62,747 nucleotides of DNA from Modicisalibacter coralii (GCF_004117855.1 NZ_QWBW01000017.1:1-62747); one strand, 5' to 3'. Shown: positions 48,919-57,984, numbered from the stretch's first letter. Translations and numbers: made by a program. Notes: a model not told the origin generated them from the letters alone.

Positions 48919-49752
48919 TCAGCGGTTGCCGAGGCTCTCGAGCGTGGCGTTGATCGCCACTTGATTCTGGCGCAATTCGGTGATCGCCGCGCGCAGTTCG
49001 CTGACGCTCGAATCGAGTGTCTGCCACTGTGCCTGACGCGAGTCGGCACCGTCACTCAGGGCCGCCACCCGGCCGGCCAGATCGCCGAGTCGCGAATCGA
49101 GGTCATCGAGCGTCTTGCCCATGGCCTCGACCCGCGTCGTCAGCGTCTGCGAGGCGTCCTCGAACGACGCGATACGCTCACGGAGCTCGTCCCGCGAGGC
49201 TTCCAGCGTATCGAGCCGGGTCGCCAGCGCCTGACGGCCTTCATCGCTCTTCTGCTCGAGGGCATTCATCGAGCGCTGGGTGGCCGACAGCGTGGCGGTG
49301 AGACTGTCGCGTTGCTGGCGGGCAGCGTCGAGCCGCTGCTCGAGAGCGGCGAGCGCCGAATTGTCCGCCGCTTGCTGATCTAGACTCTCAACGCTGCCCG
49401 CAAGTTCACTGATTCTGTGATCGAGCGCTTGTTGTTCATCGCTCAGCTGACCGATGCGCTCCTCGAAGGTGGAGGCGGAAACGCCCCGGCCGTCGTCGAG
49501 CCCGTCGAGCCGGGCGTGCATGTTGGAGATCTGACCCGCCAGCTCGCGCTGCGTCTCGTGCCACGACTGACGATCGACCCAGTACCAGCCGGACAGCACG
49601 CACAAACCGGCGAGCAACAGCAGGCAGACCAGCCAGAGTGGCCCGGTACGCCCCCCGCGGCTGGCCGCCCCCGCACGGTGATGTTGCGTCAATTCGTCCT
49701 CCGGCCCCGGTACGATGGGGTTCAGGCGTGGTTCGTGATCACGATCCGCCAT
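48919..49752 (-). CDS. Membrane-anchored periplasmic coiled-coil protein of unknown function
   Basis: 277 aa, not recognised as a named family. Residues 1-35 are a cytoplasmic tail; about 38-58 are one membrane helix (PLWLVCLLLLAGLCVLSGWYW). The remainder (about 65-275) is a near-continuous coiled coil rich in Asp, Glu, Gln and Leu (LDTLEASRDELRERIASFED). By topology the coil should be periplasmic. It precedes tamA by 151 nt on the same strand, so it could be co-expressed with TamAB and span the periplasm; this is inference. No catalytic motif was seen. Confidence 0.7.
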   Translation of the reverse strand: MADRDHEPRLNPIVPGPEDELTQHHRAGAASRGGRTGPLWLVCLLLLAGLCVLSGWYWVDRQSWHETQRELAGQISNMHARLDGLDDGRGVSASTFEERIGQLSDEQQALDHRISELAGSVESLDQQAADNSALAALEQRLDAARQQRDSLTATLSATQRSMNALEQKSDEGRQALATRLDTLEASRDELRERIASFEDASQTLTTRVEAMGKTLDDLDSRLGDLAGRVAALSDGADSRQAQWQTLDSSVSELRAAITELRQNQVAINATLESLGNR

Positions 49753-49946
49753 GGGGTCTCCTCGTCGGCATATGGTCGCAAGTGCGTGGCGAGCCCGGCA
49801 TCGATCGATTCCCGGCGATGCTAACGGAATTGGCGAGCATACCCCAGACTGCTAACATACCGCGACGCCACTAACGCAGATGCTTGGTATTGTAAGGTTT
49901 TTTATCAGGTTCTGTATTCCACGGCGATCAATAAAAGGAGATAACC

Positions 49947-50525
<579 letters not shown>

Positions 50526-50562
50526 TCGCTTTCGGGCCCAGCCCGAGCGTCACTGAAACGAG

Positions 50563-50591
50563 AAGCGCCTCGCAATCCGCGAGGCGCTTTT
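50563..50591 (+). terminator. Intrinsic terminator of sodB
   Basis: AGCGCCTCGC and GCGAGGCGCT form a perfect 10-bp stem with loop AATCC, followed by TTTTG, 38 nt after the stop. Confidence 0.8.
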
Positions 50592-50677
50592 GCATGACCG
50601 GGTGCCCCGTGGCTGGACCGGGCCTGAAAGACTGGTACCAGGTTGGTATTTCGGTCGTCTTTACCGGGAAGAAACAC

Positions 50678-51217
50678 CTAGAGCGCCTCTGCCACGACCG
50701 CCTCGAAGGCTCGCGAATCCTGGTCACTGAAGAAGCATAGCGTCACGTCCAGCGAGTGGCACGGCAATGCCTCACCCAGCGCATCGAGCACCACCCGGGC
50801 GGCCGCGTCGAACGGGTAGCCGTAGACACCGGTGGAGATCGCCGGAAAGGCGATGCTGCGGCAGTCGTGCGCGTCGGCCAGCGCCAGGGCGTTGCGATAA
50901 CAGTTGGCGAGCAGATGCGACTTGTCCTTGGTCTTGGCGTAGACCGGGCCGACGGTGTGAATCACGTAGCGCGCCGGCAGCTCGAAGCCGTCGGTCAACG
51001 CAACCTCGCCGTCCGGCAGGCCGTCGGGCCAGTCAGTCTCGCGCAGACGCTGGCAGGCCTGCTTGAGTTCGGGGCCGGCGGCGCGATGAATGGCACCGTC
51101 CACACCGCCGCCGCCCATCAGCGAATGGTTGGCGGCGTTGACGATAGCATCCACCTCCAGCCGGGTGATGTCGCCGGTGATCACGCTGACCCGACGGTCG
51201 AACCACGCCTTGTCCAT
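50678..51217 (-). CDS. Macrodomain O-acetyl-ADP-ribose deacetylase
   Basis: 179 aa. The ATG at 51217 has GGAGG 4 nt upstream. MacroD-type features are IVNAANHSLMGGGGVDGAIH and AFPAISTGVYGYP, which bind ADP-ribose. These enzymes hydrolyse O-acetyl-ADP-ribose or mono-ADP-ribosylated proteins. The gene follows trxC on the same strand with a gap of 54 nt and may be co-transcribed with it. It equals YmdB in layout, but I do not assign that symbol. Confidence 0.9.
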   Translation of the reverse strand: MDKAWFDRRVSVITGDITRLEVDAIVNAANHSLMGGGGVDGAIHRAAGPELKQACQRLRETDWPDGLPDGEVALTDGFELPARYVIHTVGPVYAKTKDKSHLLANCYRNALALADAHDCRSIAFPAISTGVYGYPFDAAARVVLDALGEALPCHSLDVTLCFFSDQDSRAFEAVVAEAL

Positions 51218-51271
51218 ATTGCCTCCACTGTTGCCTGACACTGGATTCGTTCCTGAGCGTAGCAGTGAGGC

Positions 51272-51706
51272 TCAGACCAGGCTCTCGAGCCACTGCTTGA
51301 GCTGCGGCCCCTGCATGGCACCGGACCGGCGGGCGATCTCGCGCCCCTCACGGAAGACGATCAAGGTGGGAATGCTGCGGATGCCGAAGCGTCCGGCCAA
51401 CGCCGTCTGCGCCTCGGTGTCGAGCTTGGCGAAACGCAGGCGTGGCTCGAGCTCGCCGGCGGTGCGCGCGAAGACCGGCGCCATCATCTTGCAGGGCCCG
51501 CACCAGCTGGCCCAGAAATCCACCACCACCGGCAGCTCGCTGCGCATCACCAGCGCCTCGAAGTTGTCGGCGGTCAGGTCCAGCGGCGCCCCGGTGAACA
51601 GGGCGTTCCGGCACTTGCCGCAACGCGGCGCGTGCCCGAGCCGTTCGTCGAGCACACGGTTCATGGCCAGGCAGTGCGGGCAGGCCAGCTTCAGGGAATC
51701 AGCCAT
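51272..51706 (-). CDS. trxC: Thioredoxin 2 with N-terminal zinc finger
   Basis: 144 aa from the ATG at 51706 (GGAGG 5 nt upstream). Two CxxC pairs at the N-terminus (ACPHC and RCGKC) form the TrxC zinc site. The thioredoxin domain has the WASWCGPCKMM active site near residue 70 and cis-proline in RSIPTLIVF. It reduces disulfides under oxidative stress, often under OxyR control. It can also supply electrons to MsrA, encoded 9 kb away. Confidence 0.93.
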   Translation of the reverse strand: MADSLKLACPHCLAMNRVLDERLGHAPRCGKCRNALFTGAPLDLTADNFEALVMRSELPVVVDFWASWCGPCKMMAPVFARTAGELEPRLRFAKLDTEAQTALAGRFGIRSIPTLIVFREGREIARRSGAMQGPQLKQWLESLV

Positions 51707-51879
51707 CTCGGCCTCCGGAATGGGTGTCACCGAGACCGAATATGGTGGCTACGCTGAGGGCGATCAAGCTTTCGTCGAATCGCGCCGCCGGCAGGCTCCG
51801 GCCGGCATCCAAGAACCGCGGGCGCGGCTATGCTGCGATGACGGACACTCAGGGTCCGGTCCTGCGAGGATTCCCGGCG

Positions 51880-52365
51880 ATGAAAGTTCTCGACTATCGG
51901 CGTCTCGGGTGGGGCGCCATGGGGCTGTGTCTGTGCATCAGCAGCGTACTGGCGGGCGAGGTGGATCAGGCGCTGATCGATCGCGGTCGCTACGTGGCCG
52001 CGGTCAGTGGCTGCAACGACTGCCACACGCCCGGCTACGCCCAAAATGACGGGCAGACCCCAGAGGCACAATGGCTGACCGGGGACCGGCTGGGCTGGTA
52101 CGGCCCCTGGGGCACCACCTACCCGAGCAACCTCCGCCTGCTCGCCGCTCAGCTCGACGAGTCACAATGGATTGCAATGGCACGCAACCTGAAATCGCTC
52201 CCACCGATGCCCTGGTTCAACCTCAATCGCATGAGTGCCGAGGATTCGCGAGCGCTATACCACTATCTGCGCTTCCTGGGGCCGGCCGGCGAACCGGCGC
52301 CCGCCTACCAGCCGCCGGGGGTCGAACCACAGTCGCCCCATGTCACCTTCCCGGCCGGTCCCTGA
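51880..52365 (+). CDS. Periplasmic mono-heme c-type cytochrome
   Basis: 161 aa if started at the ATG at 51880, which gives a clean signal peptide (MGLCLCISSVLAGEV). One heme site, SGCNDCHTPGYA, is followed by a plausible distal methionine region (LKSLPPMPWFNLNRMS, LRFLGP), resembling the small cytochrome subunits of alcohol or aldehyde dehydrogenases. No partner dehydrogenase lies nearby, so the donor is unknown. The start is uncertain: the frame is open to 51724. Confidence 0.8.
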   Translation: MKVLDYRRLGWGAMGLCLCISSVLAGEVDQALIDRGRYVAAVSGCNDCHTPGYAQNDGQTPEAQWLTGDRLGWYGPWGTTYPSNLRLLAAQLDESQWIAMARNLKSLPPMPWFNLNRMSAEDSRALYHYLRFLGPAGEPAPAYQPPGVEPQSPHVTFPAGP

Positions 52366-52450
52366 GAGGCCCCTGTGCCATTCGGACTCATGCAGGCCAA
52401 CCACGACCCTGTTATCGTGCAGGGTCGTCACTGACCGTTCGAGCCCGCTG

Positions 52451-54208
52451 ATGCCCTCCCGTTCCCGGCCCCGCATCCTGCTGCGTCTGTTGCCTCTGCT
52501 GCGCCCCTATCGCTGGCGCGCCTGCCTCGCCGGGCTGGCCCTGCTCGTCGCCTCGTCGAGCGTACTCCTGCTCGGGCAGGGGCTGCGCACGGTGATCGAT
52601 CGGGGCTTCCTCGATGCCGACGTCGCCCGGCTCAACCGCACCCTGGCGGTCATGCTCGCCGTGGTGGCCTTGCTCGCCGCGGCCTCGGCGCTGCGCTACT
52701 ACCTGGTGACCTGGATCGGCGAACGGCTCGCCGCCGACCTGCGCCGCGACGTCTTCGGTCACCTGCTGACCCTGGAGCCGGCCTTCTTCGAACGGAACGG
52801 TGCTGGCGAGATCCAGTCGCGGCTCACCGCCGATACCAGTGTGCTGCAGAGCCTGTTCGGTTCGTCGCTGTCGGTGGCCCTGCGCAATCTGGTGATGCTG
52901 TTCGGCGCGGTGGCGCTGATGCTGGTGACCCAGCCCTGGCTCAGCGCCCTGGTGCTGCTGGGCATCCCGCTCACCGTGCTGCCGATTCTCGCCTTCGGAC
53001 GCCGCGTGCGCCGCCTGTCGCGGCACAGCCAGGACCAGATCGCCGAACTCGGGCGCTACGCCGGAGAGGCACTGAACGGCATCCGCACCCTGCAGGCCTT
53101 CGACCACGAGACGATCGCTCGCCACGACTACAACCGCACGGTGGAGGCGGCCTTCCAGGTCGCGGTGTTCCGTACCCGCCAGCGCGCCTGGCTGACCGGG
53201 ATCGCCATGCTGGTGATCTTTGCCGCGGTTGGCGTCATGCTCTGGCAGGGGGGCCATGCGGTACTCGCCGGCACGATGAGCGCCGGCGAACTCTCGGCCT
53301 TCGTCTTCTACGCGGTACTCGCCGCCGGCGCCGTCGCCGCGCTGGCCGAAGTCGCCGGCGACGTGCAGCGAGCGGCCGGGGCCGCCGAACGGCTATTCGA
53401 ACTGCTCGACGCCCGCCCGCGCATTCAGGCGCCGCCGGTGCCCCGCCACCTGCCCTCGCCGGTGCGCGGCGAGATCCGGATCAGCGCTCTGCGCTTCGCC
53501 TACCCCGGGCGCCAGGCAACACCGGCGCTGGATGGGCTCGACCTGCACATCCGCCCCGGCGAGCGGATCGCCCTGGTAGGGCCGTCCGGCGCCGGCAAGA
53601 GCACCCTGCTGCAACTGCTGCTGCGCTTCTACGACCCCGACGCCGGCCGGCTGACGCTGGACGGCGTCGATCTGCGCGACCTCGACCCAGGAGAGCTGCG
53701 CGGCGCCCTGGGCATGGTCGCCCAGGAGCCGGTACTGTTCACCGGCAGCGCCGCCGACAACATCCGCTACGGTCGACCGGGCGCCGACGACGAGGCGGTA
53801 CGCGCCGCCGCCCGCGACGCCCATGCCCTGGCGTTTCTCGAGGCGCTGCCCGCGGGGCTTGACACCCATATCGGGCCCGGCGGCGTCCAGCTTTCGGGCG
53901 GTCAGCGCCAGCGTCTGGCGATCGCCCGCGCACTGCTGCGCGACCCGGCGGTACTGCTGCTCGACGAGGCGACCAGCGCGCTGGACGCGGAAAGCGAACG
54001 GCTGGTCCAGGCCGCGCTGGACCGGTTGATGCGCGGCCGCACCAGCCTGGTCGTCGCCCATCGCCTGGCCACGGTGATCGCCGCCGACCGTCTGCTGGTC
54101 TTCGACCGCGGTCGCCTGATCGGCTCGGGGACCCACGACGAACTGCTCGCGAGCACCCCTCTCTATCGGCATCTGGCGAGCCTGCAGTTCGCCCTGGATG
54201 TGTCGTGA
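52451..54208 (+). CDS. ABC exporter half-transporter (MsbA/LagD-like, TMD-NBD fusion)
   Basis: 585 aa. Six membrane helices (residues about 20-300) precede a nucleotide-binding domain with Walker A GPSGAGKST near 380, Q-loop VAQEPVLF, signature LSGGQRQR, Walker B VLLLDEATSALD and switch His in VVAHRLA. It should act as a homodimer exporting a hydrophobic compound or lipid. FFERNGAGEIQSRLTADT is the typical coupling region. The start at 52451 has a poor Shine-Dalgarno; it follows the cytochrome gene by 85 nt. Substrate unknown. Confidence 0.9.
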   Translation: MPSRSRPRILLRLLPLLRPYRWRACLAGLALLVASSSVLLLGQGLRTVIDRGFLDADVARLNRTLAVMLAVVALLAAASALRYYLVTWIGERLAADLRRDVFGHLLTLEPAFFERNGAGEIQSRLTADTSVLQSLFGSSLSVALRNLVMLFGAVALMLVTQPWLSALVLLGIPLTVLPILAFGRRVRRLSRHSQDQIAELGRYAGEALNGIRTLQAFDHETIARHDYNRTVEAAFQVAVFRTRQRAWLTGIAMLVIFAAVGVMLWQGGHAVLAGTMSAGELSAFVFYAVLAAGAVAALAEVAGDVQRAAGAAERLFELLDARPRIQAPPVPRHLPSPVRGEIRISALRFAYPGRQATPALDGLDLHIRPGERIALVGPSGAGKSTLLQLLLRFYDPDAGRLTLDGVDLRDLDPGELRGALGMVAQEPVLFTGSAADNIRYGRPGADDEAVRAAARDAHALAFLEALPAGLDTHIGPGGVQLSGGQRQRLAIARALLRDPAVLLLDEATSALDAESERLVQAALDRLMRGRTSLVVAHRLATVIAADRLLVFDRGRLIGSGTHDELLASTPLYRHLASLQFALDVS

Positions 54209-54303
54209 GCCCGCGCGACTCGCTCACGACGAACGTTCGATCGTGACAGCGGTTCCATGGTAAATAGTTCCCCCGGACATATGCCCGCCCTGGAGGACAC
54301 GAC

Positions 54304-55191
54304 ATGCCCCAGCTCCGCCTGGGATTCATTGGTATCGGCCTGATGGGCGCACCGATGACCCGCCGCCTGCTCGACGCCGGCTTTCCGGTCACCGTGTGGA
54401 ACCGCAGCCCGGAGAAGACCGGCGACGTCGTGGCCGCCGGCGCCCGGGTCGCCGGCTCGATCGGCGAGCTCGTCGCCGATGTGGATGTGATCATGTTGTG
54501 CCTGGCGAATACCCAGGTGGTCGAGTCGACGGTCTTCGGCGACGACGGCGTCGCGGCACACGCCCGTGGCGATCAGTGGCTGGTCGATTTCTCCAGCAGC
54601 GACCCGCAGGCGACTCGCACCTTCGCCCGGCGGCTCAGCGAGTCCTGCGCCACCCCCTGGGTCGATGCGCCGGTCTCGGGCGGCGTGGCCGGCGCCGAGA
54701 GCGGCAGCCTGGCCATCATGTGCGGTGGCGAGGCCGAGCACATGACCGCCCTTCAGGCAGTCTTCGCGCCCCTGGCGGCCCGCGTCACGCACATGGGCCC
54801 GGTGGGTAGCGGGCAGGTCGCCAAGCTCTGCAACCAGATGATCGTCGGCTGCAATGCGCTGGTGATCGCCGAGATGATCGCCCTGGCCGAAGCCAGCGGC
54901 GTGGACGCCGGGCGCCTGCCTGAGGCCCTGGCCGGCGGCTTTGCCGACTCCAAGCCGCTGCAGTTGCTTGCCCCGCGCATGGCCGCCGACGATTTCGACG
55001 CTCCGCCCTGGCATCTGCGCACCCTGCTCAAGGATCTGGACATGGCCCTCGCCCAGAGCCAGCGGGTGACCAGCGCGGCCCCCATGACCGGCCTCGCCGG
55101 GCAACTGATGCGCCAGCACGCCGCGCAGGGCCACGCCGAGGACGACCCGGCGACGCTGGTGCTGCGCTACCGACCGAACGAAAATCGTTGA
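54304..55191 (+). CDS. NAD(P)-dependent beta-hydroxyacid dehydrogenase
   Basis: 295 aa. GGAGG lies 7 nt before the ATG. Rossmann motif GFIGIGLMGAPMTRRLLDAG; substrate loop DAPVSGGVAGAESGSL; catalytic lysine in GSGQVAKLCNQMI near 178. It belongs to the 3-hydroxyisobutyrate/tartronate semialdehyde reductase family. The specific substrate (2-hydroxy-3-oxopropionate, succinic semialdehyde, 3-hydroxyisobutyrate) cannot be fixed here. It stands alone. Confidence 0.9.
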   Translation: MPQLRLGFIGIGLMGAPMTRRLLDAGFPVTVWNRSPEKTGDVVAAGARVAGSIGELVADVDVIMLCLANTQVVESTVFGDDGVAAHARGDQWLVDFSSSDPQATRTFARRLSESCATPWVDAPVSGGVAGAESGSLAIMCGGEAEHMTALQAVFAPLAARVTHMGPVGSGQVAKLCNQMIVGCNALVIAEMIALAEASGVDAGRLPEALAGGFADSKPLQLLAPRMAADDFDAPPWHLRTLLKDLDMALAQSQRVTSAAPMTGLAGQLMRQHAAQGHAEDDPATLVLRYRPNENR

Positions 55192-55448
55192 GGCCGGTCC
55201 CAGCATGGCATTCGGCGCGATCGGACGTTTTGGGCACATAGCCTTCAAGGATCGTCGGCAACGGCCGATAGGTCGATATGTCATTAACGTTTTCCCAGCG
55301 AACGACGTTTTCCAAGCCAATCTGGCAGCGTTGTCGTCGGTTCGGGCCGGACTTGCCCGAGCCATTTGGCGATCGACCAAGGCCGACCATGTCATGCGGG
55401 GAGCGGCGGACCGGGATGGACCGCCACCCCACCCGGACAAGTGAGCTG

Positions 55449-56378
55449 ATGCCCCTTCCAAGCCCTAGCATGCTGTTTCGTGTCCTCCCCGCGTTGTGTA
55501 CGCTCTTCCTGCTGGCCGCCTCGGCGCTCTGGCTGCTGGCCCGCGCCGACGATATGCCGTGGATTTCCGACGTGGTCACCGGCCATCGGCTGGCGTTCCT
55601 GACGCTTCTGCTGGCCGGCTTCGTCACGGCGATCTGGCTGGTGGTCCGCCAGCTGTTCACCCGACCGATCCACGAACTCGTGGACTACGTCAGGAGCCAG
55701 CACGAGGGGGTCCCCGAAGCCGCGCCCTCCCATCTGCTGAGCCGACACGACGATATCGCCTACCTGACCCGCGAGATCGAGCATCTGCTCGAGACCCTGC
55801 GCTCCAAGAACGAGCAACTGCTCGCCGAGACCCTCAACGACCCGCTCACCGGACTCGGCAACCGGCGACTGCTGGAGCAGCGTCTCGAGATCGCCCTGCC
55901 CCTCAGCCGACGTCGCATGACGCCGCTGTCGGCGCTGATGATCGATGTCGATCACTTCAAGCAGTACAACGACCATTACGGGCACCCGGCCGGCGACGAA
56001 TGCCTGAAGGAGATCGCCAACGTCCTGCGCGATATCTTCCGCCGCGAGACCGACATCGTGGTGCGTCTGGGCGGCGAGGAGTTCCTGGTGGTGCTGCTCG
56101 ACAACGAACTCGATGATGCCACCCGGCTGGCCGAAGCGATGCGCAGCATGCTTCAGGCGGTGGGCATTCCTCACGAGCACTCGCCGACCGCCGAGGTGGT
56201 CACCGTCAGCATCGGCGTCGCCACCGCCCCGCCGGGCACCCCGATCGATCTGGACAGTCTGCTGGCCTGTGCCGATTCCGCGCTCTACCGCTGCAAGGCA
56301 ACGGGCCGCAACTGCACGGTCAGTCACACCGTGGGGGTATCGCCGGTGCCCGTTGAGGCGTTACGCCAATCCTCGTGA
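55449..56378 (+). CDS. Membrane-bound diguanylate cyclase (GGDEF domain)
   Basis: 309 aa from the ATG at 55449; the longer frame upstream lacks homology. Two membrane helices (about 12-32 and 46-66) flank a very short periplasmic loop and lead into a HAMP-like/coiled linker (LTREIEHLLETLRSKNEQLLAET). The GGDEF domain starts with DPLTGLGNRRLL and has an active-site GGEEF near residue 210, so cyclic-di-GMP synthesis is likely. No EAL domain. A sensory domain is essentially absent, so signals may be sensed in the membrane. Confidence 0.91.
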   Translation: MPLPSPSMLFRVLPALCTLFLLAASALWLLARADDMPWISDVVTGHRLAFLTLLLAGFVTAIWLVVRQLFTRPIHELVDYVRSQHEGVPEAAPSHLLSRHDDIAYLTREIEHLLETLRSKNEQLLAETLNDPLTGLGNRRLLEQRLEIALPLSRRRMTPLSALMIDVDHFKQYNDHYGHPAGDECLKEIANVLRDIFRRETDIVVRLGGEEFLVVLLDNELDDATRLAEAMRSMLQAVGIPHEHSPTAEVVTVSIGVATAPPGTPIDLDSLLACADSALYRCKATGRNCTVSHTVGVSPVPVEALRQSS

Positions 56379-56425
56379 TCCCGTCTCGGGCTTACAAAAC
56401 GCTACCCGCCGCGCCTGACTTGGCG

Positions 56426-56461
56426 TTGGGCCGCGCCAGAATACTGTATATAATTACAGTA
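56426..56461 (+). promoter_or_regulatory. Sigma70 promoter overlapping a LexA (SOS) box, upstream of satD
   Basis: TTGGGC (56426-56431) and a perfect TATAAT (56449-56454) are spaced by 17 nt. Over the -10 lies TACTGTATATAATTACAGTA (56442-56461). It keeps the CTGT-N8-ACAG core and differs from the E. coli LexA consensus at only 2 of 20 positions, both central. The only downstream genes on this strand before a convergent gene are satD and the DUF3307 gene. SOS control is therefore strongly suggested. Confidence 0.75.
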
Positions 56462-56481
56462 ATCACAAGGATATCGATACC

Positions 56482-56572
56482 GCTATAGCGCTATATTTCC
56501 GATAAATAGCTCCATAGGGCTATTTCCCAATAGCCCTTATTGGCTATTTTTTCGGAAATGCGCGAATATAGC
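56482..56572 (+). repeat. 91-nt imperfect palindrome / structured leader before satD
   Basis: One long hairpin centred at 56526-56527. Arms from the loop outward: GGGCTATT (56517-56524) with AATAGCCC (56529-56536); AAATAGC (56504-56510) with GCTATTT (56543-56549); ATTTCCGA (56495-56502) with TCGGAAAT (56552-56559); GCTATA (56482-56487) with TATAGC (56567-56572). An alternative hairpin AATAGCC/GGCTATT (56529-56548) runs into a stretch of six Ts, like an intrinsic terminator. It lies between the promoter and satD, so it would be transcribed. Confidence 0.7.
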
Positions 56573-56599
56573 TATTGGTGGCAGCCACGGAGTCTTGTC

Positions 56600-57241
56600 A
56601 TGCCCATCCTCGGCGTCCTGACCGGCGATGTCGTCGGCTCGCAGCAGATTCCCGACAAGGAACGGCTGCGCGATGTGCTGGAAAGCGCCCTGGCGCTCAT
56701 CGAATCGCGCTTCCAGGCGCGCAGCGATCGCTATCGGGGGGACGGCTTCCAGGTTGCGCTGCCCACTCCCGCGCAGGCAATGACGGCCGCCGTGCTGATC
56801 CGCAGTGCCCTGATCCAGGAATCGGCGTCGCGGCAGACGACCTGGGATGCGCGCATCGCCGTCGCCGCTGGCGAGGGCACGCTGCCCGCCGAAGGCGCCC
56901 TGACCGATGCCCAAGGCCCGGCGTTCGTGCTCTCCGGGCATTGCCTGGATGCCCTCGCCGATACCGACCGGCGCCTGGCCGTGGCGTTGCCCGACGCCTT
57001 CGCGGACCCGGCGCTCACGCTACTCACCCGCTTCGCCGACGACATCATCGGCGGCTGGTCGCGCTACTCGGCCGAAGTGGCCTACCATAGCCTGCTTCAC
57101 GAGGAGTCCCAGCAGTCACTGGCTCGGCGGCTGGGGCGCGCCCAACCCACCATCAACCGCCGGCTGGCGGCGGCACGCTGGCCCTTGATCCGCGACTACA
57201 TCGCCTTCATCGATCAGCGCCTGAGCGAGGTCGAGCCATGA
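56600..57241 (+). CDS. SatD family protein
   Basis: 213 aa from the ATG at 56600 (GGAG 7 nt upstream; an earlier ATG at 56558 lies in the palindrome). The N-terminus PILGVLTGDVVGSQQI matches the SatD start (xxGDVVxS). DRYRGDGFQVALP resembles a nucleotidyl-cyclase-like fold. The C-terminus LARRLGRAQPTINRRLAAARW looks like a sigma-region-4-type helix-turn-helix. No biochemical function is established for the family. It overlaps the DUF3307 gene by 4 nt (ATGA) and is preceded by a LexA box, so it is likely SOS-induced. Confidence 0.78.
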   Translation: MPILGVLTGDVVGSQQIPDKERLRDVLESALALIESRFQARSDRYRGDGFQVALPTPAQAMTAAVLIRSALIQESASRQTTWDARIAVAAGEGTLPAEGALTDAQGPAFVLSGHCLDALADTDRRLAVALPDAFADPALTLLTRFADDIIGGWSRYSAEVAYHSLLHEESQQSLARRLGRAQPTINRRLAAARWPLIRDYIAFIDQRLSEVEP

Positions 57242-57978
57242 ACGTGGCCGCCCTGTCGTCGCTGTTGCTGCTGCTGATGGCCCATCTGGCCGGGGATTTC
57301 CTGTTCCAGGGCCGCGCCTGGGTACACAGCAAGCAGACGCATCACCATCGCTCCCGCGCCGTCTATCTGCATGCCGGCGTGCATACCGGCCTGGCCCTCG
57401 CCGCCTTGTGGCTCGGCGGCTGGACGAGCGCAGCGGCCCTGATCGCGGCCGTGGTGATCGGCGCCACCCATCTGGCGATCGACATCCTGAAGAGCTACAG
57501 CCCGGCGCGGGTGCGCTACTTCCTGCTCGATCAGGCGCTGCATATCGCCGTGCTGACGGGCGTCTGGCTGTGGCTGAAGGCCGAGCCGGGCTGGCTGGCA
57601 ACGCTGGCCCACTGGCTGCTGGCCCCCGGAACGCTGCTGGTGGCGCTGAGCTATCTGGTGATCCTGCAACCGCTGTCGATCCTCATCGCCCAGGTGATGC
57701 GCCGCTGGAGCGATCAGGTCGACAACCGCGGCATGCTGGCCGACGCCGGCGCGCGCATCGGCATGCTCGAGCGCTTCCTGGTACTGACCTTCGTGCTCGC
57801 CGACCAGATGATGCCGATCGGCTTCCTGCTCGCCGCCAAGTCGGTGCTGCGCTTCGGCGAGTTGCGCGAGGACCGCGACCGCCGGCTCACCGAATACGTG
57901 CTGCTGGGCACCATGCTCAGCTTCGCGCTGACCCTCAGCCTTGGCCTCCTGGTGCGCCACGCCCTGACCATGCTGTGA
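57238..57978 (+). CDS. DUF3307 integral membrane protein
   Basis: 246 aa with about six hydrophobic segments. The conserved start is LLLLLMAHLAGDFLFQ; histidines and acids recur in the first half (HLAGDF, SKQTHHHR, YLHAGVHTG, GATHLAIDILK), suggesting a metal-binding or enzymatic membrane site. It is translationally coupled to satD (ATGA). SatD and DUF3307 genes are commonly adjacent, so they probably act together, but the activity is unknown. It is convergent with the XRE-cupin gene (6-nt gap). Confidence 0.78.
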   Translation: MNVAALSSLLLLLMAHLAGDFLFQGRAWVHSKQTHHHRSRAVYLHAGVHTGLALAALWLGGWTSAAALIAAVVIGATHLAIDILKSYSPARVRYFLLDQALHIAVLTGVWLWLKAEPGWLATLAHWLLAPGTLLVALSYLVILQPLSILIAQVMRRWSDQVDNRGMLADAGARIGMLERFLVLTFVLADQMMPIGFLLAAKSVLRFGELREDRDRRLTEYVLLGTMLSFALTLSLGLLVRHALTML

Positions 57979-57984
57979 GCTTTC

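Noticed and set aside
55192-55448. A 79-codon plus-strand frame and a continuing minus-strand frame between the dehydrogenase and the GGDEF gene
   Set aside because: No homology or ribosome binding site recognised; treated as a 257-bp spacer.
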